Shown: in pieces, positions 27,672 through 37,000 of the stretch
How positions within the stretch are numbered: position 1 is the first letter of the stretch
Layout: every line of letters starts with the position of its first letter
NCBI RefSeq assembly: GCF_001641635.1
Contig: NZ_LUUB01000053.1
Location: 20,665-81,163 of the forward strand
Length of the DNA stretch: 60,499 bases
Direction: 5' to 3'
From: Bradyrhizobium centrolobii
GTDB lineage: Bacteria > Pseudomonadota > Alphaproteobacteria > Rhizobiales > Xanthobacteraceae
The notes under the pieces: generated by a model
Databases searched by the model: none
Told to the model about the DNA's origin: nothing
Seen by the model: only the letters and a program-made list of their open reading frames with translations
Program-made: the position numbers and the translations under genes

Positions 27672-27712
27672 GGAAGTGAATCTATTTCAGGATCAAAGTG
27701 GATCACGGTGCA
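27672..27712 (-). promoter_or_regulatory. LysR-type operator, copy d (gene remnant)
   Basis: On the plus strand GGAAG (27672-27676) is followed by TGAATCTATTTCA (27677-27689). Around the expected second position the sequence TGGATCACGGTGCA starts at 27699, 22 bp on, but its A falls one base late. It sits 66 bp upstream of the remnant's ATG and faces it. Confidence 0.55.
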
Positions 27713-27821
27713 GGTCGGACGGCCGGTGCAGACGTGCACGGTCCGCGGAGGCCGTTGCAAAGAAGAGGCCCGCCGCGAGCGAAGATACGACGGGCCATCA
27801 AGTCAGGGAGGAACGGCCTCA

Positions 27822-27887
27822 TCAGGCCACCGCGAGGTTTGCACCGAGATAGACGTGCGGCAAGTGAACGTTCTGCACGGCGTTCAT
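27822..27887 (-). CDS. Possible 21-aa peptide downstream of LysR 1
   Basis: A short frame, MNAVQNVHLPHVYLGANLAV plus a final A, begins 37 bp after the LysR 1 stop codon, in the same frame. It ends inside the hairpin GGCCT-catc-AGGCC (27816-27829). There is no convincing ribosome site. It may be chance. The rest of 27713-27923 shows nothing recognisable. Confidence 0.15.
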   Translation of the reverse strand: MNAVQNVHLPHVYLGANLAVA

Positions 27888-27923
27888 GACGGCGATCGAA
27901 TTCGTCCGTACGGTATTGCAGGC

Positions 27924-28967
27924 TCAGGCGCGTTCGGCCAGCCGCGGACACGACGCGACCGATGAAGCGAGCGCCGGGCTATCCGTCTCGATCAGAGCTG
28001 CGCGCAAGGGTTCGGTCGCACGCATCAGCATCTTGCGCAACCAATCCTGCGCGACATCGCCATGGCTGCGTTCGGACCACAGCGCCGAGACGTCCATGAC
28101 CGCCGACTTGTAAGGCAATTCGTGGATCGACAGCGGGTGCATGCGGGCAAGCAGTGATGCGAGCGGCCGCGGCACGATCGCCGCCAATCGCACATCTTCG
28201 AGCAAGGAGGGAAGCGCGAGGAAGTGCGGCAGGGAAATGGCCAGGCGCGGCTTGCGCTTCGATCCCCAGAACGCCCGCTCGAGCGCCGCGCGATCGAACA
28301 TCTGGGATCGCCGGGTCAATCCCTGCTCGGAGACGAAGCCATCGCCGTCCCCAGCACTATCGCCGTGCATCGAGATCGTGGCGATCGAGAGCGAGGCCAG
28401 CGTATTACGCGACAGCCGGCCAAATTGTCGGGATCGGTGTGCGACGAGAACGTCGTCATAGGAAAACAGCGTGGTCGCACGATAGCGCGTCGGTATCTCC
28501 GAGAACGTTCCCACCACCGCGTCGATCTGGCCGAGGTCGAGTTGCTCGAGCAGAGCGGGACAGTTGTCCGACCTCAAGGCAAGGTCGGCCAGCGGAGCCT
28601 CACGATTCAGAAGGCCGAGCAGATCCGGAACTATCACCATGGTCACAAAATCGCTCACGGCGACCGAGAAGCGCTTAGCCGTGTTACCCGGCTCGAACTC
28701 GGGTATTCCAATCGCGGACTCCAGCGATTTCCAGGCCTCTCGGATCAAAGGGGCCATCTGGAGTGCACGCACTGTCGGCTGCATTCCCGTCGTCGTGCGC
28801 ACGAACAATTCGTCGCCGAGCGAGTCCCGCAACCTGGCGAGCGCGTGACTGACGGCCGATTGACTGAGGCAGACGCGCTGGCTGGCGCGCAGCACGCTGC
28901 GCTCCTCCATGACGACATCGAATATGCGCAGGAGATTCAGATCGATCCTGTTGAGAGGTGTAGGCAT
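27924..28967 (-). CDS. LysR-family regulator 1
   Basis: A 347-aa regulator of the NodD/NahR-like branch. The winged HTH is DLNLLRIFDVVMEERSVLRA with SQSAVSHALARLR. The effector domain includes FSVAVSDFVTMVIVPDLLG and LSIHELPYKS. The ATG at 28967 gives the same opening as its paralogue at 44602, and 49 of the first 65 residues are identical between the two. It lies downstream of the first STAND regulator on the same strand. Family members bind T-N11-A boxes, and six matched operators lie in this region. Confidence 0.9.
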   Translation of the reverse strand: MPTPLNRIDLNLLRIFDVVMEERSVLRASQRVCLSQSAVSHALARLRDSLGDELFVRTTTGMQPTVRALQMAPLIREAWKSLESAIGIPEFEPGNTAKRFSVAVSDFVTMVIVPDLLGLLNREAPLADLALRSDNCPALLEQLDLGQIDAVVGTFSEIPTRYRATTLFSYDDVLVAHRSRQFGRLSRNTLASLSIATISMHGDSAGDGDGFVSEQGLTRRSQMFDRAALERAFWGSKRKPRLAISLPHFLALPSLLEDVRLAAIVPRPLASLLARMHPLSIHELPYKSAVMDVSALWSERSHGDVAQDWLRKMLMRATEPLRAALIETDSPALASSVASCPRLAERA

Positions 28968-29391
28968 TATCAAACCCAGAATTGGCAGCCCGGCTACATC
29001 ACAACCTAGCCCATCGCGCGCCCGGGTCCGGGTTAATTCTTGAAAATCGGCGTTAGTGTCCGTTTGCGAGCGAGTTCGCCGAGTGTATGCGGGCGTCTGG
29101 CACAGATGGGTCACCGGGCATGTCTCTCTCGACCCGGAGCTGCCTGCGGCCCTGTCCGAAAGGACAGTGGTCCGACTGCAAGAGGATGCAGCAGGGGGGA
29201 ACTTGTCTCAATTTGCCCCTCTCCTTGCCGCGCCATGGCTGCCGGACCCCCGGCAGAACTGACGGACACGACAACCCCGGTGGCGGCTATGTTGACGGGA
29301 AACCTACTGAACTCGATGTAAAATGATGTAAAGCGACGTCAGCCAGCCGAGCGGAGACAATTCCGGGCGACAAGAGCCGCTCCCCTCGGCA
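28968..29391. other. Non-coding leader between STAND regulator 1 and LysR 1
   Basis: A 424-bp gap. It contains a GNRA-type hairpin CTGTCC-gaaa-GGACAG (29153-29168) and a short direct repeat GATGTAAA near 29318-29335. No copy of the operator with the CTTCC flank is present, and I see no gene. Confidence 0.5.
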
Positions 29392-32319
29392 TCACGTCGA
29401 TCGCGAGGCCGGCCTCGTCCGCTTCGATATCGATCGCCTCCGGCCGCCGCGCTGCGGCGCCGGGTCGCGCCATTGCATCGACTGAAGAAGCTGCCGCGCG
29501 TCGATGAGATCCGGGGTATCGGCCCCTTCCGTAAACTTGGATAAAGACCGCTGAAGCAACTCGGCCGCGTCGCCGGCGCGCTGGTCTTCCTGCCAGAGCC
29601 GCGCGAGCGCGATCGCCGCACGCAGTTCCCAGCCAACAGCGCCGTCAGTCCTCGCCTGCTCGAGCGCCCTCAGATAGCACGCCTCGGCACGCGCCCGGTC
29701 TGCGGGACGCCTGGCCAGCATGACGTCGCCTTGCGTCCGCAACAGCTCCGGCAGCAGGTAAGTCGGCGAAACCGTCTCGGCCTGTTCGATGAGCCCGGCA
29801 ATCGAGCCTTCCGCCTGATCCACCTCGCCCATGCGGGCAAGACCTTCGGAGTAGGCGCGCATGGCCGGCGTACGCAGGATCGTCAATTGTTCGGTCCCCA
29901 GCGGTTCGAGCACAGCCCTGAGCACGGCCACGCTCGCTTCCGTCTGACCTCTGGCCAGCAGCAGTTCCCCCTTGAGCGCCATCCCGCCGGTCCGATACGG
30001 CATCAATTGATGCTTGTCCGCCACTTCGATCAAGGTCTCGATCAGGCGCTCGGCCCAATCCAGGTCCCGCAACCAGAGCACCACGACCGCCGAGTAGAGA
30101 TAGGCGATGCACGATGAGACAGGATGGTTCTGAGCACCCCACTCGTCGATCACCCGCTCCGCGAGTCGGCGCGCCTTCTCCGGCGCCCCGCACAGCCACG
30201 ATGTCCAGACGCGTCCGAGCGTTCCCCTCGCCTTGTTGTCGAAGCCGAAATAGTAGGTCTTGCCGATGCCCAGCGCTTCCGCTCGCGCAATACCCCTTTC
30301 AACCAGCTCCCTGCCCAGATCCTGGTGACCGATGAGGTTGTGCGTCGAGCCCAGCATCCATTCGGAGGCGGCGATTTCGACCGGGTCTTGCGAAGACTGG
30401 GCCAGCCCGGCAAATCGTTCGGCGGCGACGAGCGCCCCGGTATAATCCCCCCGACGGGTCAGAAAGAGGTTGCGGCCGGCGAGCAGATGCAGTTCCGACT
30501 GCCGCTCGCCCAGCGCAGCCGCCATGTCCAATGCCCGCGCGATCGTGTCGCCGACCTGATCGTCATTCGCCTTCAAATACATGCGGCACAACGCGAGCGC
30601 CTCCTGCAGCCGCAACGCGCAGATCGACAGGGGCTCCCTCTCATCGATATGCGCCACCGCGATTTCGCACCAGCGCAGGCACTCCGTCAGCATCGAACGG
30701 TCGAGCAGCATTCGCGAAGCGAATGCCGCAAGCGCAGTGCCGAGTCGCGCGTCGCCGAGGCTTGAGAAGCACCAGTCGAGGGCCGCGCGCACATTGCCGA
30801 CATGGAGTCCGTGGCGCAGGGTTCTTCGTTCGATGAGATGGCGCGGCTCGCCATCTGCCTGCCGCAGGGTATCGGTGCAGAATTCCGCGTGCCTGCGCAG
30901 GACCTTCTGACGCTCGCCGCTTTCGGCAAGCTTCATCTCCGCGTAGTAGCGCGTGATATCCGGGATCCGGTACAGATGGGTGTCATCGACCGGCAGGATC
31001 GCGATCAAGGACTTGTCCGCGAGCTCTTCGACCGCCCGCGCGACGGTCCAGCCCTCATCGATGGCATCGACCGCCAGGGCCTGAGCAGCCTGCATCGTGA
31101 AGGGACCGATAAGAACCGAAAGCCGGGCAAGCACGCGCCGCTCGACGTCGGAGAGCAGCCGGAAACTCCAGTCGAGCGTTGCTTCCAGGCTGCGGTGCCG
31201 GGGCTCGTGGCGCCGACCGGGCCAGGTCAGGACCGCACGGCCTCGAAGTCCTTCGAGAAGCCCCCTGAACCCATAGGTGACCAGCCTGGAGGCCGCGAGC
31301 TCGATGGCAAGCGGGTTGCCGTCGAGCCGGCGACAGATCTCTGCCGCGGCGAGCGCATTGGCATCGTCCACGCCCCCGACATATCCGCTCGCCGCCGCAC
31401 GCTGCATCAGCAGCTCGACGGACGGAGCGCGGGCGACTTCATCTGCCGTCATCTCCTCCCTCTCGGCCGGCAGGCCGAGGGGCTCGATCAAGTACACCGT
31501 CTCCCCGTCGGCGCGCAACGCTTCGCGGCTTGTGGCGACGAGGTGGATATTCGGCGCATGCTGGAACAATTTGGCGGTGAGGTTGGCCGCTTCCTCGATC
31601 ACATGCTCACAGCAATCGACAATGAGCATCAGTCGCCGATCCGCGACGAACAATGCCAGAGCGGTCAAGAGGTCGCCGGAATGCGCGGTATAACCGAGCG
31701 CGGCCGCGATGGTCGGCAACACCAGATCCGGCGCCTTGAGCGATCCGAGATCCGCGTAGAAGACGTCGTCGCCGAACTCACTCGCGAGGCGATGGCCAAG
31801 CTCGACCGCCAAAGTCGTCTTCCCGATGCCGCCCGGCCCCACGATCGTCACGAAGCGGTAGGCAAGCGTCTGCGCGACCAACGCATCGACCGCATCAGCC
31901 CGGCCAATCACGCGCTGCGGTCGCCATGGAAGTTTGCCCCCCGTCGAAAGGGCCCCGCTGCTCGTAACCGCCGCCTGCGATGAGGAGACGGTCCGCACGG
32001 GAGCGACGAACATATATCCTCGCCCCTGCACGTTGGTGATATACGACGCGCCGTCGTCTTCCACGTTCAGGGCGCGGCGAAGATCGCTCATCTGGACGCG
32101 AAGATTTGCTTCGTCGACGGTCAGGCCCGGCCAGGCATGATCGAGAATCTGCCGCCGGCTGACAACTTCTCCCCGATGCTCCAGCAATAGCGTGAGAATA
32201 TCGAAGGCGCGACTTCCGAGCTCAACGGCTTTCTGTCCCGTGAGCAGAAGGCGCTTCGACGGGATCAGACGATAAGGCCCGAACTCAAATGCCTCGAACT
32301 GGCTGAACTGCTGTTGCAA
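29392..32319 (-). CDS. Winged-helix / STAND ATPase regulator 1
   Basis: A 975-aa regulator. An OmpR-type DNA-binding domain (about residues 8-108) has LTLLLEHRGEVVSRRQIL and GASYITNVQGRGYMFVAPV. The NTPase has Walker A VGPGGIGKTTLAVEL (about 160-174), Walker B LMLIVDCCEHV, sensor ATSREAL and the GNPLAIELAASRL motif typical of STAND proteins. The C-terminal half is helical, TPR-like. These proteins assemble on ligand binding. The only start after the upstream in-frame stop is TTG (32319), and its MQQ opening aligns with a TTG in the paralogue. LysR 1 is downstream. Confidence 0.88.
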   Translation of the reverse strand: MQQQFSQFEAFEFGPYRLIPSKRLLLTGQKAVELGSRAFDILTLLLEHRGEVVSRRQILDHAWPGLTVDEANLRVQMSDLRRALNVEDDGASYITNVQGRGYMFVAPVRTVSSSQAAVTSSGALSTGGKLPWRPQRVIGRADAVDALVAQTLAYRFVTIVGPGGIGKTTLAVELGHRLASEFGDDVFYADLGSLKAPDLVLPTIAAALGYTAHSGDLLTALALFVADRRLMLIVDCCEHVIEEAANLTAKLFQHAPNIHLVATSREALRADGETVYLIEPLGLPAEREEMTADEVARAPSVELLMQRAAASGYVGGVDDANALAAAEICRRLDGNPLAIELAASRLVTYGFRGLLEGLRGRAVLTWPGRRHEPRHRSLEATLDWSFRLLSDVERRVLARLSVLIGPFTMQAAQALAVDAIDEGWTVARAVEELADKSLIAILPVDDTHLYRIPDITRYYAEMKLAESGERQKVLRRHAEFCTDTLRQADGEPRHLIERRTLRHGLHVGNVRAALDWCFSSLGDARLGTALAAFASRMLLDRSMLTECLRWCEIAVAHIDEREPLSICALRLQEALALCRMYLKANDDQVGDTIARALDMAAALGERQSELHLLAGRNLFLTRRGDYTGALVAAERFAGLAQSSQDPVEIAASEWMLGSTHNLIGHQDLGRELVERGIARAEALGIGKTYYFGFDNKARGTLGRVWTSWLCGAPEKARRLAERVIDEWGAQNHPVSSCIAYLYSAVVVLWLRDLDWAERLIETLIEVADKHQLMPYRTGGMALKGELLLARGQTEASVAVLRAVLEPLGTEQLTILRTPAMRAYSEGLARMGEVDQAEGSIAGLIEQAETVSPTYLLPELLRTQGDVMLARRPADRARAEACYLRALEQARTDGAVGWELRAAIALARLWQEDQRAGDAAELLQRSLSKFTEGADTPDLIDARQLLQSMQWRDPAPQRGGRRRSISKRTRPASRST

Positions 32320-32694
32320 CTGTCTACCCCGGCCCTACTCGCGCGAGTCGGCAGCTTGTGTCCTGGTCCTGTCCCATCCAGACGACCAGCTCGCTCTCCT
32401 GGCTCCCGGTCGCGGCATTTCATCTCGCGATGTCGAGGACGCGGACGAGCGAGACCTCACCTGCCGATACTCCCGTCGTGCCGTTCCGGTCAAGGGACGA
32501 GGCCCCGTCGCGGGCACTGCTGAAAGCGGCTCATTTCAATGCTGAAAGACATTCACTTCTCCCGAGATTTGACGCGGTTCAGAATGAGGGAGTCGCCCAA
32601 CGCACACGCCCGAAGCGTCTCTTCAATGCGAGGCGCGCCGCACGCGCCGCTCGACATTTCCCTGCGGAGCCCGTCAAAACGAGAGGAAAAGATC
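32320..32694. other. Intergenic region STAND regulator 1 / HD-domain gene
   Basis: A 375-bp divergent promoter region. It contains operator copy f (32521-32562). A frame open from 32539 to the HD gene exists, but the strong ribosome site at 32695 argues against it being translated. Nothing else is recognised. Confidence 0.5.
32521..32562 (+). promoter_or_regulatory. LysR-type operator, copy f (HD-domain gene)
   Basis: On the plus strand TGAAAGACATTCA (32543-32555) is followed by CTTCTCC, the same half-conserved flank as in the other copies but on the opposite strand, so it faces the plus-strand HD gene. A second T-N11-A box, TGAAAGCGGCTCA (32521-32533), starts exactly 22 bp upstream. The first box begins 152 bp before the HD-gene ATG. 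Confidence 0.65.
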
Positions 32695-33333
32695 ATGGCA
32701 TCGATCGAGGACATCAGGGTACCCGACACCAAACTTTGCAAGGATATCCGGGAACTCGTTCGCGACGCCGAGTCAGACCTGCTGTTCAATCATTCGAGCC
32801 GGGTCTACCATTTCGGAGCCCTCGCGGGATTGCGCCGCGGCCTCGTGTTCGACCGCGAGCTGCTCTACGCAGGCGCGATGTTTCACGACATGGGCCTCAC
32901 CCCGCTACACAGCAGCAAGACCGAGCGGTTCGAAGTGGACGGCGCCAACGCCGCCCGCGACTTCCTGGCGGCGCGCAAGATCGCGCCGATCGACATCGAC
33001 CTCGTCTGGACCGCGATCGCGCTGCATACGACCCCCGGAATCCCCCAGCACATGCACCCTGTCATCTCCCTCGTCACCGCGGGAGTCGAGATGGACGTGC
33101 TCGGAATCGGGTATGATGAATTCTCCGATGCCCAGCGCCTGGCTGTCGTCTCCGCACATCCGCGCACGCTGCACTTCAAGGAAGATATCATCCAGACGTT
33201 CTACGACGGCATCAAGCACAAGCCGCAAACGACATTCGGCAACGTCAAGGCCGACGTCCTCGCCGACAAGGATCCTCACTTCCATCCCATCAATTTCTGC
33301 AGCGTGACCCGGCAATCACGCTGGGAGGATTAG
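32695..33333 (+). CDS. HD-domain hydrolase, cyanamide-hydratase-like
   Basis: A 212-aa protein with an HD metal-binding domain: first His in NHSSRVYHFG, the HD doublet in AGAMFHDMGLTPLH, later AIALHTTPGIPQHMHP and the terminal Asp region. The layout (SRVYHFG, then FHDMGLT, then LHTTPGI) is that of fungal cyanamide hydratase and its bacterial relatives, which hydrate a nitrile-like carbon to urea or amide. Substrate is inferred from family only. GAGAGGAAAA lies upstream of ATG 32695. The 3' end overlaps the end of the sensor kinase gene on the other strand by 18 bp. Confidence 0.8.
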   Translation: MASIEDIRVPDTKLCKDIRELVRDAESDLLFNHSSRVYHFGALAGLRRGLVFDRELLYAGAMFHDMGLTPLHSSKTERFEVDGANAARDFLAARKIAPIDIDLVWTAIALHTTPGIPQHMHPVISLVTAGVEMDVLGIGYDEFSDAQRLAVVSAHPRTLHFKEDIIQTFYDGIKHKPQTTFGNVKADVLADKDPHFHPINFCSVTRQSRWED

Positions 33334-35835
33334 CGAAGCGCGCGCGTCCTTCATCCGCGCCGGCGCCTTGCGCCTATCGACCCGGGAGATCTGCGGCAAG
33401 ACAATCGCAATCTCCTCGGCGACGATGGGCCACCGCACGACGTCGGAAATGCCGGCCGCCAGGAGGGCATCAGCGCCGACCTCGGACGCAATCTTGGTCG
33501 CAAGGACCACCGGAGCCGAGGGCATCGCCCGATGCAGCTCGGTTGCCAGATCGAGCGATTGCGTGAGCGAGCCGACCTGCCCCACGATCGCGAAATCGAA
33601 CCGGTCCGGGGCGGTGCGGCTCGCCGCGCGCGCCGCTTCGGCTGTCGAAAAGCCAACCGCTTCGTAGCCCAGCGCCGCAAGCATCTCCTCGTCTCCGAGC
33701 AGACGATCGCTATCGCCGCTCACGAGCATCACGACCTTGCCCTGTCCGATCGCATGTACCGCCCGCCGATCCGCGGGCGCCGATACTGGCGCCGCGACCA
33801 CCGGCAACCAGACATCGAAACGACTTCCCTGGCCTGGACGACTCCGCACATTCATCCCGCCGCCATGGTCGTGCACGATCTCACGTACCGTTGCCAGTCC
33901 GAGTCCGTTTCCGTCCGGCCGCGTCGTGAAGAACGGCTCGAAGATCCGGTCCAGCGTCGGCTCGTCCATGCCCGCTCCGGTGTCGCTGACGGAAATGCGG
34001 ACATACTTACCTGCCTCGATCTTGTCGTGCGTGAGGATCATGGGCTTGGATATCTCCTGCAGCTCGATGTCGACGTCAATTCTTCCGGCATCAGGGATCG
34101 CATTCGCTGCGTTGTGGACCAGGTTCATGATGACCTGCTGCAATTGCGCGCCCTCGCCCGAAACGGTCAGTCCGGCCGGAAATTGCTTGACGACCAGCTC
34201 GATGTGCGGCGGCAGCGAGACGCGAAGCAGTGAGACCGCTTCGGCAACCAGCGCGTTGATGCCGAGGGGATTTCGGCGAATGTCGCGCCGGCGTCCAAAC
34301 GCCAGGATCTGGCTGATGAGGTCACGGGCCCGTTCCGCGCTCCGCCTGATCCCGACGAGATGTCGGGCAAGCGCGGCGGGAGAGCCGGAGCCGATATGCT
34401 CTTCCATCACTTCGGCATGACCCAGGATTCCTCCCAGGATGTTGTTGAAATTGTGCGCGATGCCGCTGGTGAACGTTCCGATTCTTTCCATACGGCGTGC
34501 ATGCTGGAGGCGCTTCTGCAGACGACCGCGCTCCTCCTCGACAGCCTGCCGCTCGATCGCATGGATGAAGGTATCCAGCGCCATGCGCAAAAGAACGAGC
34601 TCGCCCGCGTGGCTGATGCGGCACTTGCATCCCACCGCATCAAATCCGAACGCGACGACGCGGCCGTGACGATCGGTGTTCACCGCGCATGCCCACCCTC
34701 CGAGGCCGAGCTTCCTCAGAAAGCGCTTGTCTTCGCCGCCCGGCATGCGGGCAACACGGGGCACGTGGACGACACCCTCGCGTTCCGCGTCCATGCGGGC
34801 GGCGAGGTCGGGGGCCCCTTCCGGCCAGCCAGGCGGAAACTCCCGGCCAGGCTGATGCCAGAGATATGTGCGAGTGGTCGCCCCCACGACAACGAGATAG
34901 ACGCGATCGGAGCCTGCAAAGGTGCCGAATGACGCGATGGCCCGGTGGATTTCGTCGTCAATGCCCTGCGGGGTCGCGTTGATGAAACTCATCGAAATAT
35001 CGGCGATGATGTGCTCCAGCGCGGCACGCCGACGCAGCGCGTTGGCGCGCGACCGCAACCGGACACCAAGATAGACCAGGAACCCCATCAGCACGAGCGA
35101 TGTGGCGTAGAGCAATAGGCGATACGAACGCGCGGAATTTCTCGAGGCAAGCTGCCTCTCCAGAATCATCGCGCGCAAGGCGTCCTGATCGTTCTTTAGC
35201 TGCAGGCTCGTCATCGCCTGCAGGATATCGTCGACCGACGGCAACAGCTTGTGCAGCAGGCGGCCATGCGCCAGGAACGGCTCGACCGAGGCGATCTGGC
35301 CGGACCCAATGGCCTGCAACTCCACTTCATCGAGCCGCTGCTGCGCTTCGTTGACCGCGGCTAACGATGTGTCCAGGGTCAGGTGAAAGATCGCCGCGGC
35401 AGCCGAACTGATGGCGAGGTCGAGATCACGCAGGTCCGAATGCGCGGCGAAGCGCGCAAAGAAGGACAGCGAGTTCTGGAGGACCGCATTCTGGCTCTTG
35501 AAATTCTCGACCAGATCTTCCTGCCGGTTGACGGACGTGGCCAGCCGTTCGACGGTCTCGCGGGTCTGCGGGTCGAGCGCGGCGGTGTCGCGCAGCCGGG
35601 CGATCCCGTCGTGCAGCGTATCGATCTCGCTCACCAGCGGATCGTAGTTCCGCAGCAGGCCCGTGCGTGCGGCGAAGAGGTCGCGATACAGATTATCCTC
35701 GGAGAGGCCGAAGCGATCAATCTCGCTCAGTGAACGATCGAATAATTCGGCTTCCGGGTCGACCGCGCGCCACGAGAACCAGGTGAGCAGCAGGGATAGA
35801 CCGACAATGACGGCTACGGGTGGCGCGAACCTCAT
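33316..35835 (-). CDS. VirA-like sensor histidine kinase with degenerate receiver
   Basis: An 839-aa membrane kinase. TM1 is at residues 5-23, a periplasmic helical sensor runs to about 235, and TM2 lies near 240-262. A GAF-like domain spans about 280-430. The HisKA box is SGIAHNFNNILGGILGHAEV, with the phospho-His near residue 460. The ATPase motifs are NLVHNAANAI, SDTGAGMDE and GNGLGLATV. The C-terminal receiver-like domain (about 705-825) has FDFAIVGQVG where a receiver needs Asp, so it cannot be phosphorylated normally. Its start overlaps the stop of the di-haem peroxidase gene (ATGA). Confidence 0.87.
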   Translation of the reverse strand: MRFAPPVAVIVGLSLLLTWFSWRAVDPEAELFDRSLSEIDRFGLSEDNLYRDLFAARTGLLRNYDPLVSEIDTLHDGIARLRDTAALDPQTRETVERLATSVNRQEDLVENFKSQNAVLQNSLSFFARFAAHSDLRDLDLAISSAAAAIFHLTLDTSLAAVNEAQQRLDEVELQAIGSGQIASVEPFLAHGRLLHKLLPSVDDILQAMTSLQLKNDQDALRAMILERQLASRNSARSYRLLLYATSLVLMGFLVYLGVRLRSRANALRRRAALEHIIADISMSFINATPQGIDDEIHRAIASFGTFAGSDRVYLVVVGATTRTYLWHQPGREFPPGWPEGAPDLAARMDAEREGVVHVPRVARMPGGEDKRFLRKLGLGGWACAVNTDRHGRVVAFGFDAVGCKCRISHAGELVLLRMALDTFIHAIERQAVEEERGRLQKRLQHARRMERIGTFTSGIAHNFNNILGGILGHAEVMEEHIGSGSPAALARHLVGIRRSAERARDLISQILAFGRRRDIRRNPLGINALVAEAVSLLRVSLPPHIELVVKQFPAGLTVSGEGAQLQQVIMNLVHNAANAIPDAGRIDVDIELQEISKPMILTHDKIEAGKYVRISVSDTGAGMDEPTLDRIFEPFFTTRPDGNGLGLATVREIVHDHGGGMNVRSRPGQGSRFDVWLPVVAAPVSAPADRRAVHAIGQGKVVMLVSGDSDRLLGDEEMLAALGYEAVGFSTAEAARAASRTAPDRFDFAIVGQVGSLTQSLDLATELHRAMPSAPVVLATKIASEVGADALLAAGISDVVRWPIVAEEIAIVLPQISRVDRRKAPARMKDARASLILPA

Positions 35836-36773
35836 GGCGCGCCTCCGGTGACCGGCCTGCCGCGGTAGTTCCCGGTCAGGGTCTTCAAGAACGCGACCAG
35901 AGAGGCGACCTGCTCATCCGTCAATGTACGGTCGAGCTGCGCCGCCGCCATTCGGCGCACGGCCTCCTCGAGGGTGGCCGCGCTGTCATCGTGGAAATAG
36001 GGCGCAGTCGTCGCGATGTTGCGCAGACTCGGCACACGAACCCGGCTCGGCCCGCGCCCGACCAGCGGACGGAAAATGCCTTGACGGGCCATTAGATTGG
36101 CGCCGATGCCGACACCCTGATGACACGCGATGCAGCCGAATGCCTTGAAGGTCTGGTAGCCGGAGAGTTCGACCGGGGACAGCGCCGACGCATCGCCGCG
36201 AAGCCATCGATCGAAGCGGCTATCCGGCGTGAGCAGCGACCGCTCGAATGTCACGAGCGCATCGAGGAAGCTGTCGCGATCGACATCATGTCCATAGGCG
36301 GCGCGAAACTCCGCGCTCAGGACCGGATCTTCACCCAGCCGCCGAACGACATCAGCAACGCTGCTCTGCATGTTGAGCGGATTGTCGATCGACGCTTCCG
36401 CCTGAGCTGAAAGGGTACGGAAACGCCCTTCCCAGGTCAGGCGAAAGCTCAGGGCCGCGTTGAACACGGTGGGAGTATCGAGCGGCTCCGAAGCGTCCGC
36501 TGGCCGCCTGCCCTCGTCGGCTCCATTCGTGCGAAGGTCGTGGCAGGACGCGCACGATAGCCGTCCGTCGGCAGACAGCCGCGAATCGTTGAACAAGCGC
36601 TCACCAAGCGCCAGCTTGCGGGGATCGGCGGGGGGCGGCTGCGGGATCGGAGTTATCGGCTCACCGCCCTTCCCGAACTGCGCGGCAGCAGAGGATACCC
36701 TCGACGGTCCCTGCTCGGCGACCGCCCCCGCAAGCAGGATTGATGCGCAGACTGCAAGCACGATCCACTTCAT
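35832..36773 (-). CDS. Di-haem cytochrome c peroxidase family protein
   Basis: A 313-aa exported protein with a signal peptide (about residues 1-20) and two haem c sites, CASCH and CIACH. It continues with FNAALSFRLTWEGRFRTLSAQAE, DNPLNMQ and VPSLRNIATTAPYFHDDSA. The last segment is typical of the CcpA/MauG family. Members reduce peroxide or oxidise a protein partner. Its ATG overlaps the upstream DUF1127 stop, and its stop overlaps the kinase start, so the three are coupled. The pairing suggests it reports redox or peroxide state to the kinase (inference). Confidence 0.87.
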   Translation of the reverse strand: MKWIVLAVCASILLAGAVAEQGPSRVSSAAAQFGKGGEPITPIPQPPPADPRKLALGERLFNDSRLSADGRLSCASCHDLRTNGADEGRRPADASEPLDTPTVFNAALSFRLTWEGRFRTLSAQAEASIDNPLNMQSSVADVVRRLGEDPVLSAEFRAAYGHDVDRDSFLDALVTFERSLLTPDSRFDRWLRGDASALSPVELSGYQTFKAFGCIACHQGVGIGANLMARQGIFRPLVGRGPSRVRVPSLRNIATTAPYFHDDSAATLEEAVRRMAAAQLDRTLTDEQVASLVAFLKTLTGNYRGRPVTGGAP

Positions 36774-37000
36774 CGCAAGTCGAGTTCACCTCTTACGGCC
36801 AGCCCGACGTCGAAGCGTGTGAGCCCAATATCGCGCAAAGCCCGATCATCAAGCGCCCTGAGCTCCGCCAGCGCGCGGCTCTTGGCGCGCCGTTCGGCGA
36901 TCCAGTTCCACAGCGACACCACCACCGCGCTGACCGACGCGTAGAAGACGCGCGGGAGGGAGGGCTGCAGGACGTGGCTGACCGGGAGATCGTCGGCCAT
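36770..37000 (-). CDS. DUF1127 small protein 1
   Basis: A 76-aa protein ending with the DUF1127 motif ALAELRALDDRALRDIGLTR. DUF1127 proteins are small arginine-rich proteins, some of which affect RNA turnover and phosphate or carbon responses in alphaproteobacteria. The start is uncertain: the same frame stays open to 37522, so a longer N-terminus is possible, but MADDLPVSH at 37000 is the simplest choice. It overlaps the peroxidase gene start by 4 bp (ATGA). Confidence 0.65.
   Translation of the reverse strand: MADDLPVSHVLQPSLPRVFYASVSAVVVSLWNWIAERRAKSRALAELRALDDRALRDIGLTRFDVGLAVRGELDLR

Noticed and set aside
27361..27852. 163-codon plus-strand frame between the dehydrogenase operon and LysR 1
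   Set aside because: It covers both an operator and the gene remnant, lacks a ribosome site and any domain, and has Arg/Ser-rich composition.
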